Shown here: in pieces, positions 10,140-22,513 of the stretch | Position numbering within the stretch: the stretch's first letter is position 1 | Layout: each line of letters starts with the position of its first letter | DNA from: Geothrix sp. PMB-07 | Lineage (GTDB): Bacteria > Acidobacteriota > Holophagae > Holophagales > Holophagaceae | DNA length: 64,000 nt | Direction of reading: 5' to 3' | Assembly (NCBI RefSeq): GCF_030758935.1 | Contig: NZ_CP132333.1 | Location: 3,596,992-3,660,991 of the forward strand | The notes under the pieces: generated by a model | What the model was told of the DNA's origin: nothing | Databases searched by the model: none | The model's input: only the letters and a program-made list of their open reading frames with translations | Translations under genes and position numbers: made by a program

Positions 10140-10718
10140 ATGCGCAGGTCCGTTCTGTTGATGACGCTGCTATCCGTGTTGCCTGCCACCGCCGGGGAAG
10201 TCGGCATTCTGCTCGACAAGCAGGTGGGCAAGGCCCAGGCCCTCGGCACCCAGAAGTTCGATGCCGTGAGCCCCACCGGCCTGGGCATTCGCGCCGGTTT
10301 TGATGTGCTCGACTTGAAGGTCGCCGCCCTGCAGCTGAATGCCACCTGGCACAACAAGACCACCGGGGATCTGACCTACGGCGGAACCAAGGTGGGCGAA
10401 CTGGACAACCAGTACATCGCCGCGGGCGCCATGGTGAACTGGAAACTCCTGGTCAACGTGGGCGCGGGCGTGGAATACCGCTCCGAGAAACTCAGCTTCC
10501 GCCCCACTTCCGGCGCTGCCACTGACAGCACCCTGGGACGCCCCTGGGCCCGTGTGAATGTGGGCTTCAGCATCCCCACCCCCGTGGTCAGCCCCTTCTT
10601 CCTCTTCGAGGTGGCCGCGCCCCTCTCCAAGAAGGAGAACCCCGGCAGTGCCAAGGATCTCACCGATGCCCTGGCCCCCCAGGTGCAGGTGGGCATCTAC
10701 GGCGGCATCCGCTTCTGA
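10140..10718 (+). CDS. Small exported outer-membrane beta-barrel-like protein
   Basis: A 192-residue protein with a signal peptide (residues 1-18, ending PATAGE) and alternating hydrophobic/polar strands with many glycines, ending in phenylalanine (YGGIRF), as in outer-membrane barrels recognised by BamA. Segments such as NWKLLVNVGAGVEYR look like transmembrane strands. Start chosen by GGAGG twelve bases upstream. It stands alone, followed by a strong terminator. Function is not recognisable; an OmpW- or OmpA-barrel-like role is only a guess. Confidence 0.75.
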   Translation: MRRSVLLMTLLSVLPATAGEVGILLDKQVGKAQALGTQKFDAVSPTGLGIRAGFDVLDLKVAALQLNATWHNKTTGDLTYGGTKVGELDNQYIAAGAMVNWKLLVNVGAGVEYRSEKLSFRPTSGAATDSTLGRPWARVNVGFSIPTPVVSPFFLFEVAAPLSKKENPGSAKDLTDALAPQVQVGIYGGIRF

Positions 10719-10733
10719 TTTCTGCACATCCAA

Positions 10734-10763
10734 TGGAAAGGGGCGCCCAAGGCGCCCCTTTTC
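10734..10763 (+). terminator. Intrinsic terminator after the barrel gene
   Basis: A GC-rich inverted repeat AAAGGGGCGCC / GGCGCCCCTTTT with a short AA-centred loop, running into T residues, 15 bases after the stop codon at 10718. Confidence 0.8.
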
Positions 10764-10794
10764 CGTATGATGAAGGCACATTCACCGAGGAGAG

Positions 10795-11556
10795 ATGGAA
10801 CTCCGGATCCTGGGCTGCAGCGGCGGAGAAGCTGACGGGGAGCGCCTGACAGGCCTGCTCGTCAACGGCTGTGTGGCCATCGATGCCGGTTCCATCACCG
10901 CCGCCCTCACGGTGGAGGAGCAGGTGAAGATCCAACATGTCTTCATCAGCCACTCCCACCTGGACCACATCTGCACCCTGCCCTTCTTCACCAAGAACAT
11001 TTTTGGCCATACCCACGAAGCCGTGGAGATCCACGCCCTTCCGGAAACCCTGGATGTGCTGCGCCGCCACCTCTTCAACGATGAGCTGTGGCCTGACTTC
11101 AGTGTGATTCCCAGCCCCAACGATCCCACCATCCGCTACACGGAAGTGGAACCCGAGCAGACCTACGAAGTCTGCGGCCTGCGCATCACCCCCATCCGCG
11201 TGAACCATCTGGTGCCCTGCGTGGGTTACAAGGTGGATGACGGCAAGGATGCCTTCATCTTCACCAGCGACACGGCGGAAACCGACCGCATCTGGGAGGT
11301 GGCCAACGCCACGCCCAACCTGCGCTTGGTCATCGCGGAGGCCAGCTTCCCCAATGACCAGGCCTGGCTGGCGGAGGCCTCCAAGCACCTCACGCCCGCC
11401 AAGCTGGGCGCCGAGCTGAAGAAACTCCAGGGCCAGGTGCCCGTGCGGATCTACCACCTCACGCCTGGAGACAAGGCCATCATGCTGCCCCAGCTGCAGG
11501 CCCTGGGGGATCCTCGCCTCAGCCTGCTGGCCCAGGACGAGCGCCTGACCTGGTGA
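10795..11556 (+). CDS. Metallo-beta-lactamase-fold phosphodiesterase (class II cyclic nucleotide type)
   Basis: A 253-residue MBL-fold hydrolase. The metal-binding HSHLDH motif is at residues 53-58, with later ligands in VNHLVPCVGY and FTSDTAETD. The closest pattern I recognise is the class II cAMP phosphodiesterase family (PF02112-like), so cyclic nucleotide hydrolysis is plausible, but RNase Z-like or other MBL activities cannot be excluded. A GGAGAG ribosome-binding site precedes the ATG. No signal peptide, so cytoplasmic. It converges with the Hpt gene. Confidence 0.75.
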   Translation: MELRILGCSGGEADGERLTGLLVNGCVAIDAGSITAALTVEEQVKIQHVFISHSHLDHICTLPFFTKNIFGHTHEAVEIHALPETLDVLRRHLFNDELWPDFSVIPSPNDPTIRYTEVEPEQTYEVCGLRITPIRVNHLVPCVGYKVDDGKDAFIFTSDTAETDRIWEVANATPNLRLVIAEASFPNDQAWLAEASKHLTPAKLGAELKKLQGQVPVRIYHLTPGDKAIMLPQLQALGDPRLSLLAQDERLTW

Positions 11557-11595
11557 TCCACCGCGGTCGTCCCCAGAGAGACCCGCGAAGGGTTC

Positions 11596-11997
11596 CTAAC
11601 GCTCCGGGAAAGCTTCGCGGAAAGCCGCCAGGCCTTCATCAAAGGCGGCGGGAAGCGCCGCAATGAGGGCGGGGGATTCCACCAAGTGACCAGCCCGGGC
11701 CTCGGCCTCCACCCGGGCGGCCATATGTGCGAAGCGCACCAGCCCCAGGTTGCTGAGGGCGCCCTTCATCTGATGGGCTTCCATGAGCATCCGGGGCAGG
11801 TCCCCAGCGGCCAAGCCCTCGCGGAGCGCCACCATGCGCGGCGGCACATCCTCCTGGTAGAGCCCGATGAGCTCCTGCACCAGGCCTTCCTCGGCCCCGA
11901 GTTCCAGCAGGTCCCGCAAGGGTTCCGCATCGAGGATGGGCAATTCGCTCACAAAGGCTCCACCAAGGGACATCCACCCTTCCATCGGCAGACCCAT
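11596..11997 (-). CDS. Histidine phosphotransfer (Hpt) domain protein
   Basis: A 133-residue, all-helical Hpt protein. The phosphoacceptor His75 is in AHQMKGALSNLG, matching the Hx(2)KGxxxxxG pattern of phosphorelay intermediates. It consists of the Hpt domain only, so it must take phosphate from a separate hybrid kinase or response regulator; none is encoded nearby. It lies 40 bases downstream of atpC on the same strand and could be on the ATP synthase transcript. The first 17 residues look dispensable, and a start at the internal ATG 9 codons in is possible. Confidence 0.8.
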   Translation of the reverse strand: MGLPMEGWMSLGGAFVSELPILDAEPLRDLLELGAEEGLVQELIGLYQEDVPPRMVALREGLAAGDLPRMLMEAHQMKGALSNLGLVRFAHMAARVEAEARAGHLVESPALIAALPAAFDEGLAAFREAFPER

Positions 11998-12037
11998 CCC
12001 TGATCTGAAAGCCTAATCAATCGCAGGAAGGTTCGGA

Positions 12038-12460
12038 TCAGAATCCGTGACCAGCCGGATGCCCGGCCGCCTGCAGACGGATGAGGCTGGCATCGAGCTT
12101 GGCCTGGGCCGTGGCCAGATCTGTCTCGGTCTTGGCTTCCTTCAGCAGCTGCAGCGCGCGCTGGCGGGAGGCCTCAGCCCGCTCCAGATCAATCATGTCC
12201 ACGGTCTCACTCTCGCGGGCCAGGATGGTGACGCGATCAGCGGACACCTCAGCGAAGCCACCGAAGACCGTGAGCCAGTGCTTCTGGCCCTCCTGGATGT
12301 AATAGAGCAGGCCGTCGCCCACCTCGGTCATCAGGGGCGTGTGGCCCGGCAGGATGCCGTAGTAGCCGCGGGAAGCCGTGGGGAACTGCACCTCGGCCAC
12401 TTCGGCTGAGAACACCGGCCGCTCCGGGGTCACCACTTCCAGTTTGATCGATTGAGACAT
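12038..12460 (-). CDS. atpC: ATP synthase epsilon subunit
   Basis: A 140-residue F1 epsilon subunit: N-terminal beta-sandwich (VVTPERPVFSAEVAEVQFPT, then the signature GYYGILPGHTPLMTEVGDG) and a C-terminal helical hairpin (about residues 88-135) that can inhibit ATP hydrolysis. It sits in the F1 central stalk. Last structural gene of the ATP synthase operon, 62 bases after atpD, the gap holding a strong hairpin. Confidence 0.95.
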   Translation of the reverse strand: MSQSIKLEVVTPERPVFSAEVAEVQFPTASRGYYGILPGHTPLMTEVGDGLLYYIQEGQKHWLTVFGGFAEVSADRVTILARESETVDMIDLERAEASRQRALQLLKEAKTETDLATAQAKLDASLIRLQAAGHPAGHGF

Positions 12461-12478
12461 GGCGGGCTCGTTTCAAAG

Positions 12479-12506
12479 CTCGGAATCCGCTTGCGCGGAT
12501 TCCGAG
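12479..12506 (-). promoter_or_regulatory. Perfect 12-bp intercistronic hairpin between atpD and atpC
   Basis: CTCGGAATCCGC and its exact complement flank a TTGC loop. There is no T-tract on the atp transcript side, so it is unlikely to be a full terminator; it may protect or process the mRNA and set the epsilon:beta ratio. Its core GGAATCCGC...GCGGATTCC recurs inside metH. Confidence 0.6.
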
Positions 12507-12522
12507 TTGGAGAAAGGCGAAA

Positions 12523-14860
<2,338 letters not shown>

Positions 14861-14862
14861 GG

Positions 14863-14979
14863 CTAGTTACTCCAACGAATGCGGCGGCGGCGAATGTCTT
14901 CTCCGAATGCCCTCTGGGCCTTCGGAGAAAGGTTCGGCACCACCCAGCCGCCCGGTGTGGCGTTATGGAGACCGGCCAT
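14863..14979 (-). other. 38-codon frame that looks like a decayed partial copy of the atpG 5' end
   Basis: The 123-base gap between atpA and atpG holds an ATG frame that starts MAGL, has 22 unrelated residues, then EDIRRRRIR and a TAG two bases before the atpG ATG. The first 13 bases (ATGGCCGGTCTCC) are identical to the atpG start, and the end resembles the next atpG codons. A partial tandem duplication or out-of-place insertion is the likely cause. Whether it is translated is unknown. Confidence 0.4.
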
Positions 14980-14983
14980 GGGA

Positions 14984-17134
<2,151 letters not shown>

Positions 17135-17138
<4 letters not shown>

Positions 17139-17902
17139 TGGGCGCCTCCAATCTGCTGAATGGCACGGTCGATGGCTTTAGCCGAATCAGGTCCCTGCAG
17201 CTTGGCCTCCAGACGTTTCGCGGCGCCTTCGACGGCCAGCTCGGCCACCAGGGCCCGCAGTTCCTGCTCGGCCTGGCGCTTCTGGAAGCCGATCTCGGCC
17301 TGGGCCTGGGCCAGGATCTGGGTGGCTTCGGCCTTGGCGGCCTCGAGCACACGCTGCTTCTCGGCCTCGGCATCGGTCTCGGCCTTGGCCAGGATGCCCG
17401 CCAGCTCGGTTTCGAGCCCGGCCATCTTGGCTTCCATCTCCTTCATCTGGGCCTCGCCCTCGGCCTTGTCCTTCTCGGCCTGGGCCAACAGGGTGACTAG
17501 CTCTTCCTTGCGGGCCTTGAACATGGCGGACAGGGCACCCTTCAACAGGAAGAAGAGGCCCGCTCCATAGATGGCGAAATTGAGCAGCTGAACGACGAAG
17601 GCGCCCAGGTTGCCATATTCCTTTCCGAAGAGCTTCATGGCGGGGCCGTGATGGGCACCACCATGAGCCTCATGGCCAGCAGCCTCATGCGCGGTGCCTT
17701 CGTGGGCGGTCTCGCCGTGAGCATCATGGGCCGCTTCGGCGCTGTGGGCTTCGTGAGTCGCTTCACCGGCCGGAGCCAATTGGCCCGCGGCGGGAGCTTC
17801 GTGCTTGTCGGCGGCCGGGGCCGGTTCGTGGGACTGCGCCACCAGCGCCAGGGGGCTGAAGGACAACAGGGCTGCGAGGGAAAGTCGGGTCAGCTGGATC
17901 AT
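17135..17902 (-). CDS. atpF: ATP synthase b subunit with a signal-like, His-rich N-terminal extension
   Basis: A 255-residue F0 peripheral-stalk subunit, roughly 85-90 residues longer than usual. Residues 1-23 look like a cleavable signal peptide (LAALLSFSPLALVAQ). Residues 24-88 are rich in His, Ala and Glu with about twelve histidines (e.g. THEAHSAEAAHDAHGE). The normal b protein then starts: a transmembrane helix (FVVQLLNFAIYGAGLFFLL) and a long charged coiled coil to the C-terminus. Known b subunits have their N-terminus at the periplasmic side, so the extension would face the periplasm. Placed between b' and delta. Confidence 0.88.
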
Positions 17903-17904
17903 GC

Positions 17905-18417
17905 TCAGGCCTGCTTCAGAAGGGTCTGGGCCATGGATTCGGCCAGGGCGTCCACCTGGGACAGGAGGCTCTGCTTGGCCGTGGCCTGCTGGGCCTGGAG
18001 GGATTCCACCGCCGCCTGGCGCTCGGCCTGGGCCTGAGCCCGGGCCTCGTCCAGCAGGCGCTGCTTTTCCTTGCCCGCCGCGTCGGCCAATTTCTTCCGG
18101 GCCTCGAAGGCCTGGGCGCGGAGTTCCTTCAGGCGGGACTGGTAGTCCTTCTGCCGGGCCTCCAGCAGCGCCGCGGCCTGGGCCTTGGCGTCACCGCCGG
18201 CATTCAGGTCGCGGTCCCGATCTTCCATCACTTGGGTGATGGGCTTGAAGAACACCACCCGGAGGTAGAGGTAGAGCACCACGAGCAGCACGATCACGAA
18301 CAGGATGGCCGGCAGGTCCGGGCGCATGGGATCCGGCATCTGGGCCAGGATTCGCGCAACAGGGCCGTCCCCTTCCGGTGACCGGAGCGTCAGATTTGCC
18401 AGTTCCAGCAGCGCCAC
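17905..18417 (-). CDS. Second ATP synthase b-type (b') subunit
   Basis: A 170-residue protein with one transmembrane helix (LPAILFVIVLLVVLYLYLRV) followed by FFKPITQVMEDRDR and a long Ala/Gln/Lys coiled coil, the b/b' pattern. First gene of the operon as seen here; it ends two bases before the b gene. The start is uncertain: ATGs at 18339 and 18327 would bring the membrane helix closer to the N-terminus. The a and c subunits, which usually precede b, are not next to it; upstream are the tRNA genes on the other strand. Confidence 0.88.
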   Translation of the reverse strand: MALLELANLTLRSPEGDGPVARILAQMPDPMRPDLPAILFVIVLLVVLYLYLRVVFFKPITQVMEDRDRDLNAGGDAKAQAAALLEARQKDYQSRLKELRAQAFEARKKLADAAGKEKQRLLDEARAQAQAERQAAVESLQAQQATAKQSLLSQVDALAESMAQTLLKQA

Positions 18418-18610
18418 AGGCCACCCTCCAGAAACATCCCAAGGCCAAGGCCGACAGATCAGCCAGGGTCATACCGACACCAGTGATGGTCCGCGGGAAC
18501 CTCTGGGACGGAAGTCTTTAAACCTTACCAGACTGGTCTGGTTCCCTCAACGCGGAGCTTTGGACTTGACCCAAGCCCCATCCTGTGTGACGATCAGGGT
18601 TCGGCGATTC

Positions 18611-18686
18611 GGGCGATTAGCTCAGTCGGTAGAGCAGCTGCCTTACACGCAGCATGTCGGCGGTTCGAGCCCGTCATCGCCCACCA
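18611..18686 (+). tRNA. tRNA-Val (anticodon TAC)
   Basis: Complete cloverleaf of 76 bases with encoded CCA: acceptor GGGCGAT pairs with ATCGCCC, anticodon loop CTTACAC (TAC at 18644-18646), T-arm GGTTCGAGCC. 28 bases before tRNA-Asp, probably one transcript. Confidence 0.97.
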
Positions 18687-18714
18687 GTCACCTGGTGAAG
18701 TGCAGTAAAACCTC

Positions 18715-18791
18715 GGGGTTGTAGCTCAGTCGGTTAGAGTGCCAGCCTGTCACGCTGGAAGTCGCGGGTTCGAGCCCCGTCAGCCCCGCCA
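18715..18791 (+). tRNA. tRNA-Asp (anticodon GTC)
   Basis: 77 bases including CCA: acceptor GGGGTTG pairs with CAGCCCC, discriminator G, anticodon loop CTGTCAC (GTC at 18749-18751), T-arm GCGGGTTCGAGCCCCGT. Directly followed by a terminator. Confidence 0.97.
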
Positions 18792-18822
18792 AAAAACGCG
18801 CCCGCCTGGGCGCGTTTTTTTT
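18791..18822 (+). terminator. Intrinsic terminator of the tRNA transcript
   Basis: AAAAAACGCGCCC / GGGCGCGTTTTTT with loop GCCT and a run of eight T; begins at the last base of tRNA-Asp. Confidence 0.92.
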
Positions 18823-18850
18823 GCGGGGCTGACGGGGCTCGAATCCGCGA
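18823..18850 (-). repeat. Inverted copy of the tRNA-Asp 3' end
   Basis: These 28 bases are the reverse complement of tRNA-Asp positions 18762-18789 (T-arm and 3' acceptor strand) with one mismatch. tRNA 3' arm, terminator and this copy together form one long palindrome. The remaining sequence to about 19050 holds no gene I can support. Confidence 0.8.
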
Positions 18851-19058
18851 GTGGACTGGTCACTCCGTCGTGGAGGCCCTCCAGTGGAGGGCCGGAACAG
18901 GGGTGGCCTGACCGGCGGATCCGAGCCCGAAGGGCGACGGAGACGCGTTCGAGCCCCCGCTTGAGTGGGACGGTTCAATAGGCGGAGAACGGCCAGTCTC
19001 CTGCCTGCGCAGCAAAACCGCAACCCAGGGGTAGCACAATTCCAAAACCGCTCTAACA

Positions 19059-19076
19059 TGCAACCAAGAGGTTGCA
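19059..19076. promoter_or_regulatory. Perfect palindrome over the ribosome-binding site of the SRPBCC gene
   Basis: TGCAACC, spacer AAGA, GGTTGCA. The AAGAGG Shine-Dalgarno for the ATG at 19078 lies inside it. It could be an operator for the ArsR-type regulator encoded next, or an RNA hairpin hiding the ribosome-binding site. The symmetry is seen; the role is inferred. Confidence 0.5.
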
Positions 19077-19077
19077 C

Positions 19078-19536
19078 ATGAAACCATCCATCACCGACCG
19101 TATCGAAAAGCAGATCCTGCTCCGCGCCCCGCAATCCCGGGTCTGGCGGGCCCTCACGGATGCCGACGAGTTCGGCACCTGGTTCCGAGTGAAGCTGCAT
19201 GGCCCATTTGCGCTGGGTCACCGGATCAAGGGCCCGCTCACCTATCCCGGCTTCGAGCACATCGTCATGGAAGTCGAGGTCGAGCAGATGGAGGCCGAGC
19301 ACCTCTTCTCCTTCCGCTGGCATCCCTACGCCGTCGATCCCGGGGTGGATTACTCGAAGGAGCCCCGCACCCTCGTCGAGTTCCGCCTTGAAACCGTGGG
19401 CGAGGGCACCCTGCTCCGCCTGGTGGAATCCGGTTTCGACCGGCTGCCGCCCAGCCGCCGTGAAGAAGCCTTCCGCATGAACGACGGCGGCTGGACCATG
19501 CAGATGCAGAACATCGAACACCATGTCGCGCGCTGA
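19078..19536 (+). CDS. SRPBCC/AHSA1-family ligand-binding protein
   Basis: A 152-residue START-like protein of the activator-of-Hsp90-ATPase-homologue (AHSA1) type: opens ITDRIEKQILLRAPQSRVWRAL, with typical FGTWFRV and a C-terminal amphipathic helix. Members bind hydrophobic ligands; the ligand here is unknown. I chose the ATG at 19078 over the TTG at 19072 because AAGAGG is well placed for the former. Its 3' end overlaps the ArsR gene by 14 bases, so the two are cotranscribed, a very common pairing. Confidence 0.85.
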   Translation: MKPSITDRIEKQILLRAPQSRVWRALTDADEFGTWFRVKLHGPFALGHRIKGPLTYPGFEHIVMEVEVEQMEAEHLFSFRWHPYAVDPGVDYSKEPRTLVEFRLETVGEGTLLRLVESGFDRLPPSRREEAFRMNDGGWTMQMQNIEHHVAR

Positions 19537-19867
19537 GGCCCTCTCCCCCGCCCGCCTGAGGGATGCGGCGCCGCTCTTTGCGGCCCTGGGTGATGCCACC
19601 CGACTGGGCCTGCTGGTCTCGCTCTGTTCCAGCGGCCCGCTTTCCGTCACACGCCTGAGCGCCAAATTCGAGGTGTCGCGGCAGGCTCTCACCAAGCACC
19701 TCGATGTGCTGGCCGAAGCAGGCCTGGTGCGCAGCAGCCGTGAAGGCCGCGAACGCATCTGGGAGCTGGAGCCCAAGCGCCTCGATGATGCCCATGCCTA
19801 CCTCGAGCGCCTGTCCCGCCAGTGGGATGACGCACTTGATCGCCTCAAGGCCTTTGTCGAGCGCTGA
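19523..19867 (+). CDS. ArsR-family winged-helix transcriptional regulator
   Basis: A 114-residue ArsR/SmtB-type repressor: FAALGDATRLGLLVSLCSSG, recognition helix region VSRQALTKHLDVLAEAGLV and the wing SREGRERIWELEP. No clustered Cys/His metal site is visible, as in the subgroup that pairs with AHSA1 proteins. The palindrome at 19059-19076 is the obvious candidate operator for autoregulation. Confidence 0.88.
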   Translation: MSRAEALSPARLRDAAPLFAALGDATRLGLLVSLCSSGPLSVTRLSAKFEVSRQALTKHLDVLAEAGLVRSSREGRERIWELEPKRLDDAHAYLERLSRQWDDALDRLKAFVER

Positions 19868-19894
19868 GCGTCCATCACCTTCCATGGAGGATCC

Positions 19895-20425
19895 ATGAGC
19901 ACCGATGCCCTGCCCAAGCCAGATTTCCGCGCGCCCAACACCTCGAAGCGCCCGCCTCGGGCCGTGGCCGACGGCCCCGGGGGAATGATCCTCGCGGTGG
20001 CGGAAGTGGCCGGTTCACCGGAGGAAGTCTTCCGCGCCCTCACCACGGACGAGATCGAGCGTTGGTGGCGCTGGCCGGGCCTCTACCACCAGAAGGACTG
20101 GAAGGCCGAGCTGCGCGTGCAAGGCCCCTGGAGCGTCACTGTCGAACTCGCAGACGGCGGCCAAGTCCGGGCCTGGGGCGAATTCTGCGAAGTCGATGCC
20201 CCGAGGAAGCTCGTCATGACCCGCCGCTTCGATGCCCACCCTTTCCTCGGGGATCGCGAAACCACCATCACCTACCACTTCGAGCCAACTCCGACCGGCA
20301 CCCGCATCACCGTGCGGGATGAAGGATTCATCGGGCGAGCCGAGGCCGCCAACGGCAATGCGGAAATTTGGGAGAAAGTGTTGGGCTGGCTGGATGCCCA
20401 TCTGGCTTCAGCCCAGACGGCCTGA
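19895..20425 (+). CDS. Second SRPBCC/AHSA1-family protein
   Basis: A 176-residue START-like protein (VAEVAGSPEEVFRALTTDEIERWW; RKLVMTRRF). It has a 30-residue proline-rich N-terminal extension compared with the first copy. GGAGG seven bases before the ATG. It follows the ArsR gene by 27 bases, completing a three-gene SRPBCC-ArsR-SRPBCC operon. Function unknown. Confidence 0.82.
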   Translation: MSTDALPKPDFRAPNTSKRPPRAVADGPGGMILAVAEVAGSPEEVFRALTTDEIERWWRWPGLYHQKDWKAELRVQGPWSVTVELADGGQVRAWGEFCEVDAPRKLVMTRRFDAHPFLGDRETTITYHFEPTPTGTRITVRDEGFIGRAEAANGNAEIWEKVLGWLDAHLASAQTA

Positions 20426-20427
20426 CC

Positions 20428-20832
20428 TTAGTCGTTCAGCGACCACATCCGCAGGATCTTCCCGGCTTTCACCTGGTAGATCACCACGGCTTCCAGGGGC
20501 GGTTTCCCCATCCGCCCCTTGATCCGCTCCTTCTGGATCACGAAGTCGCCCGCGACCATCTGCGCCTCGGCAGAGGCGTGCAGATCCGGATTGGCCTTGA
20601 ACCGCTCAGCATAGAGATCCCTCAGCTTCGCCTTGCCGAAGGGCGCCGTGGGCCCGGCAGGCACCTCCCCCACCTCCAGTTCTTCAGCGAAGAGGGCTAG
20701 GAAGCCCTCCAGATAGTGGGCATTGAACAGCTCGATCTGACGTCCCACCACGCCCGTGGGGCTCAGCACCTTGGGTGTGGGGGCCGCCAGGGCCAGGGCC
20801 GGGACCAGCAGCAGGGAAGAAACACGACGCAT
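20428..20832 (-). CDS. Exported SnoaL/NTF2-like protein
   Basis: A 134-residue protein with a signal peptide (RRVSSLLLVPALALA) and a cone-shaped NTF2-like domain: QIELFNAHYLEGFLALFAEE early and VIYQVKAGKILRMWSLND at the C-terminus. Such folds serve as small-molecule isomerases or binding proteins; no catalytic residues can be assigned. The ATG at 20832 gives the signal peptide directly; an upstream start at 20859 is less likely. Confidence 0.75.
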   Translation of the reverse strand: MRRVSSLLLVPALALAAPTPKVLSPTGVVGRQIELFNAHYLEGFLALFAEELEVGEVPAGPTAPFGKAKLRDLYAERFKANPDLHASAEAQMVAGDFVIQKERIKGRMGKPPLEAVVIYQVKAGKILRMWSLND

Positions 20833-20932
20833 GGGGGCTCCCGGGGATGAGAGCATCACTCTAGCGGCCCAGCGGAAATCCGTCCGTGCCCTTTCGTCCT
20901 ATGCCCGATAGACTGAAAGGCTTGGAACTCAT

Positions 20933-22513
20933 ATGAAACTGCCTCTCGTCGCCCTCTGCGGACGCCCCAACGTGGGGAAGTCCACCCTCTTCAACCGGCT
21001 CACCCGCACCCGGGCGGCGCTGGTCCACGACCTGCCGGGCATGACCCGCGATCGCAGCTACGGGCGCGTCACCTGCCTGGGCGAAGAAGGCGAGGCCGAG
21101 GAGGTCTTCGAGCTGGTGGACACCGGCGGCCTGGATTTCGAGGGCGATGATGTCATCACCCAGGGCATCACCCGCATGGCCGAAGCAGCTCTCGCGGAAG
21201 CCCACGTGGCCATTCTCTTGGTCGACGGCCATGACGGCCTCACGGCCGGCGATGAGGAGATCGCCTCGCGCCTGCGGCGCCAGGGCAAGCCCATCCTCCT
21301 CGTGATCAACAAGCTCGACGGCATGAAGGGCGGTGCCCCGGATGCCGGCTTCTACAGCCTGGGCTTCGACGAGGTGCTGTCCATCTCCGCCGCGCATGGG
21401 GCCGGAGTCCCCGAGCTCATGACCGCGCTGCGGGCCCGCCTGCCCTTCCACCGCACGCCTGACGAGGCCGAGACCCACGAGCTGGGCGACGAGCGCCGCT
21501 TCGCCCTCATCGGCCGCCCCAACGTCGGCAAGTCCTCGCTGGCCAACCGCCTGCTGGGCTACGAGCGCAGCCTCGTGAGCGATGTCGCCGGCACCACCCG
21601 CGACACCGTGGACACCATCCTCCATGTGAAGGACAAGGTCTATCGCCTCATCGACACCGCCGGCATCCGCAAGAAGGGCAAAACCCACGAAGGCGCCGAG
21701 AAGCTCAGCATCCTGAAGGCCAAACAGGCCATGGCCCGGGCTGACGTCAGCCTGCTCCTGCTGGATGCCGTCGAAGGCGCCACCCACCAGGATGCCGTCA
21801 TCGCGGGATATGCCCAGGAGGCAGGCGCCGCCGTGATCCTCGTGGTGAACAAGTGGGATCTGGTGGAGAAGGACACCTACACCATCTACAACGCCGAAGA
21901 GGATCTGCGCCGCAGCCTGGGCTTCCTGCACCACGCACCCATGATCTTCCTGTCGGCCCTCACCGGACAGCGCGTGTCCAAGCTGTTCGGCATGATCGAC
22001 GAGCTCGCGGATGCCCATGCCAAACGCATCCCCACGGGTGAAATGAACCGCTTCCTGCGGGAATCCGTCGGCGCCATGAGCCCCCATGTGGTGGACGGCA
22101 AGCTGCCCAAGCTCTACTTCATGACCCAGGTGGGCGTGCGCCCCCCCAGCTTCGTCATCAAGGCCAACACCGATCGTGGCCTCCACTTCAGCTACGTGCG
22201 CTACCTGGAAAACCGCCTGCGCGAGCAGTTCGGCCTGGCCGGCGTGCCCTTACGCATCAGCGTGCAGAAGAAGCAGAAGGGCGAGGGCGAAGAGGCCGAA
22301 GTGGCCCCCGTGCGCCGCATCCTCGATCCCGGCGAAGGTCTCAAGCCCTCCCGCAGCAATGAGGCCCTAAAGGCCCAGCGGGTGGACAAGGTCAAGCCGC
22401 GTCCCCGGCCCAAGAAAAAAGAAGGTCCACGCCCAGCCGACAAGCAGGCTCCGCGCAAAGGGCCCGGTGGACCACCCAAACGGGTGCGCCAGAAGTCCAC
22501 CAAACGTCCCTGA
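20933..22513 (+). CDS. der: Ribosome assembly GTPase Der (EngA)
   Basis: A 526-residue double-GTPase needed for 50S assembly. Two G domains with P-loops GRPNVGKST (residue about 11) and GRPNVGKSS (about 199), G3 motifs DTGG and DTAG, G4 motifs NKLD and NKWD, then the KH-like domain (PKLYFMTQVGVRPPSFVIK). The C-terminal 70 residues are a Lys/Arg/Pro-rich tail, longer than in E. coli, probably RNA-binding. No terminator is obvious after it. Confidence 0.97.
   Translation: MKLPLVALCGRPNVGKSTLFNRLTRTRAALVHDLPGMTRDRSYGRVTCLGEEGEAEEVFELVDTGGLDFEGDDVITQGITRMAEAALAEAHVAILLVDGHDGLTAGDEEIASRLRRQGKPILLVINKLDGMKGGAPDAGFYSLGFDEVLSISAAHGAGVPELMTALRARLPFHRTPDEAETHELGDERRFALIGRPNVGKSSLANRLLGYERSLVSDVAGTTRDTVDTILHVKDKVYRLIDTAGIRKKGKTHEGAEKLSILKAKQAMARADVSLLLLDAVEGATHQDAVIAGYAQEAGAAVILVVNKWDLVEKDTYTIYNAEEDLRRSLGFLHHAPMIFLSALTGQRVSKLFGMIDELADAHAKRIPTGEMNRFLRESVGAMSPHVVDGKLPKLYFMTQVGVRPPSFVIKANTDRGLHFSYVRYLENRLREQFGLAGVPLRISVQKKQKGEGEEAEVAPVRRILDPGEGLKPSRSNEALKAQRVDKVKPRPRPKKKEGPRPADKQAPRKGPGGPPKRVRQKSTKRP

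Noticed and set aside
18739-18981. 80-codon frame over tRNA-Asp and its terminator
   Set aside because: Overlaps a structured RNA gene and terminator; no protein character.
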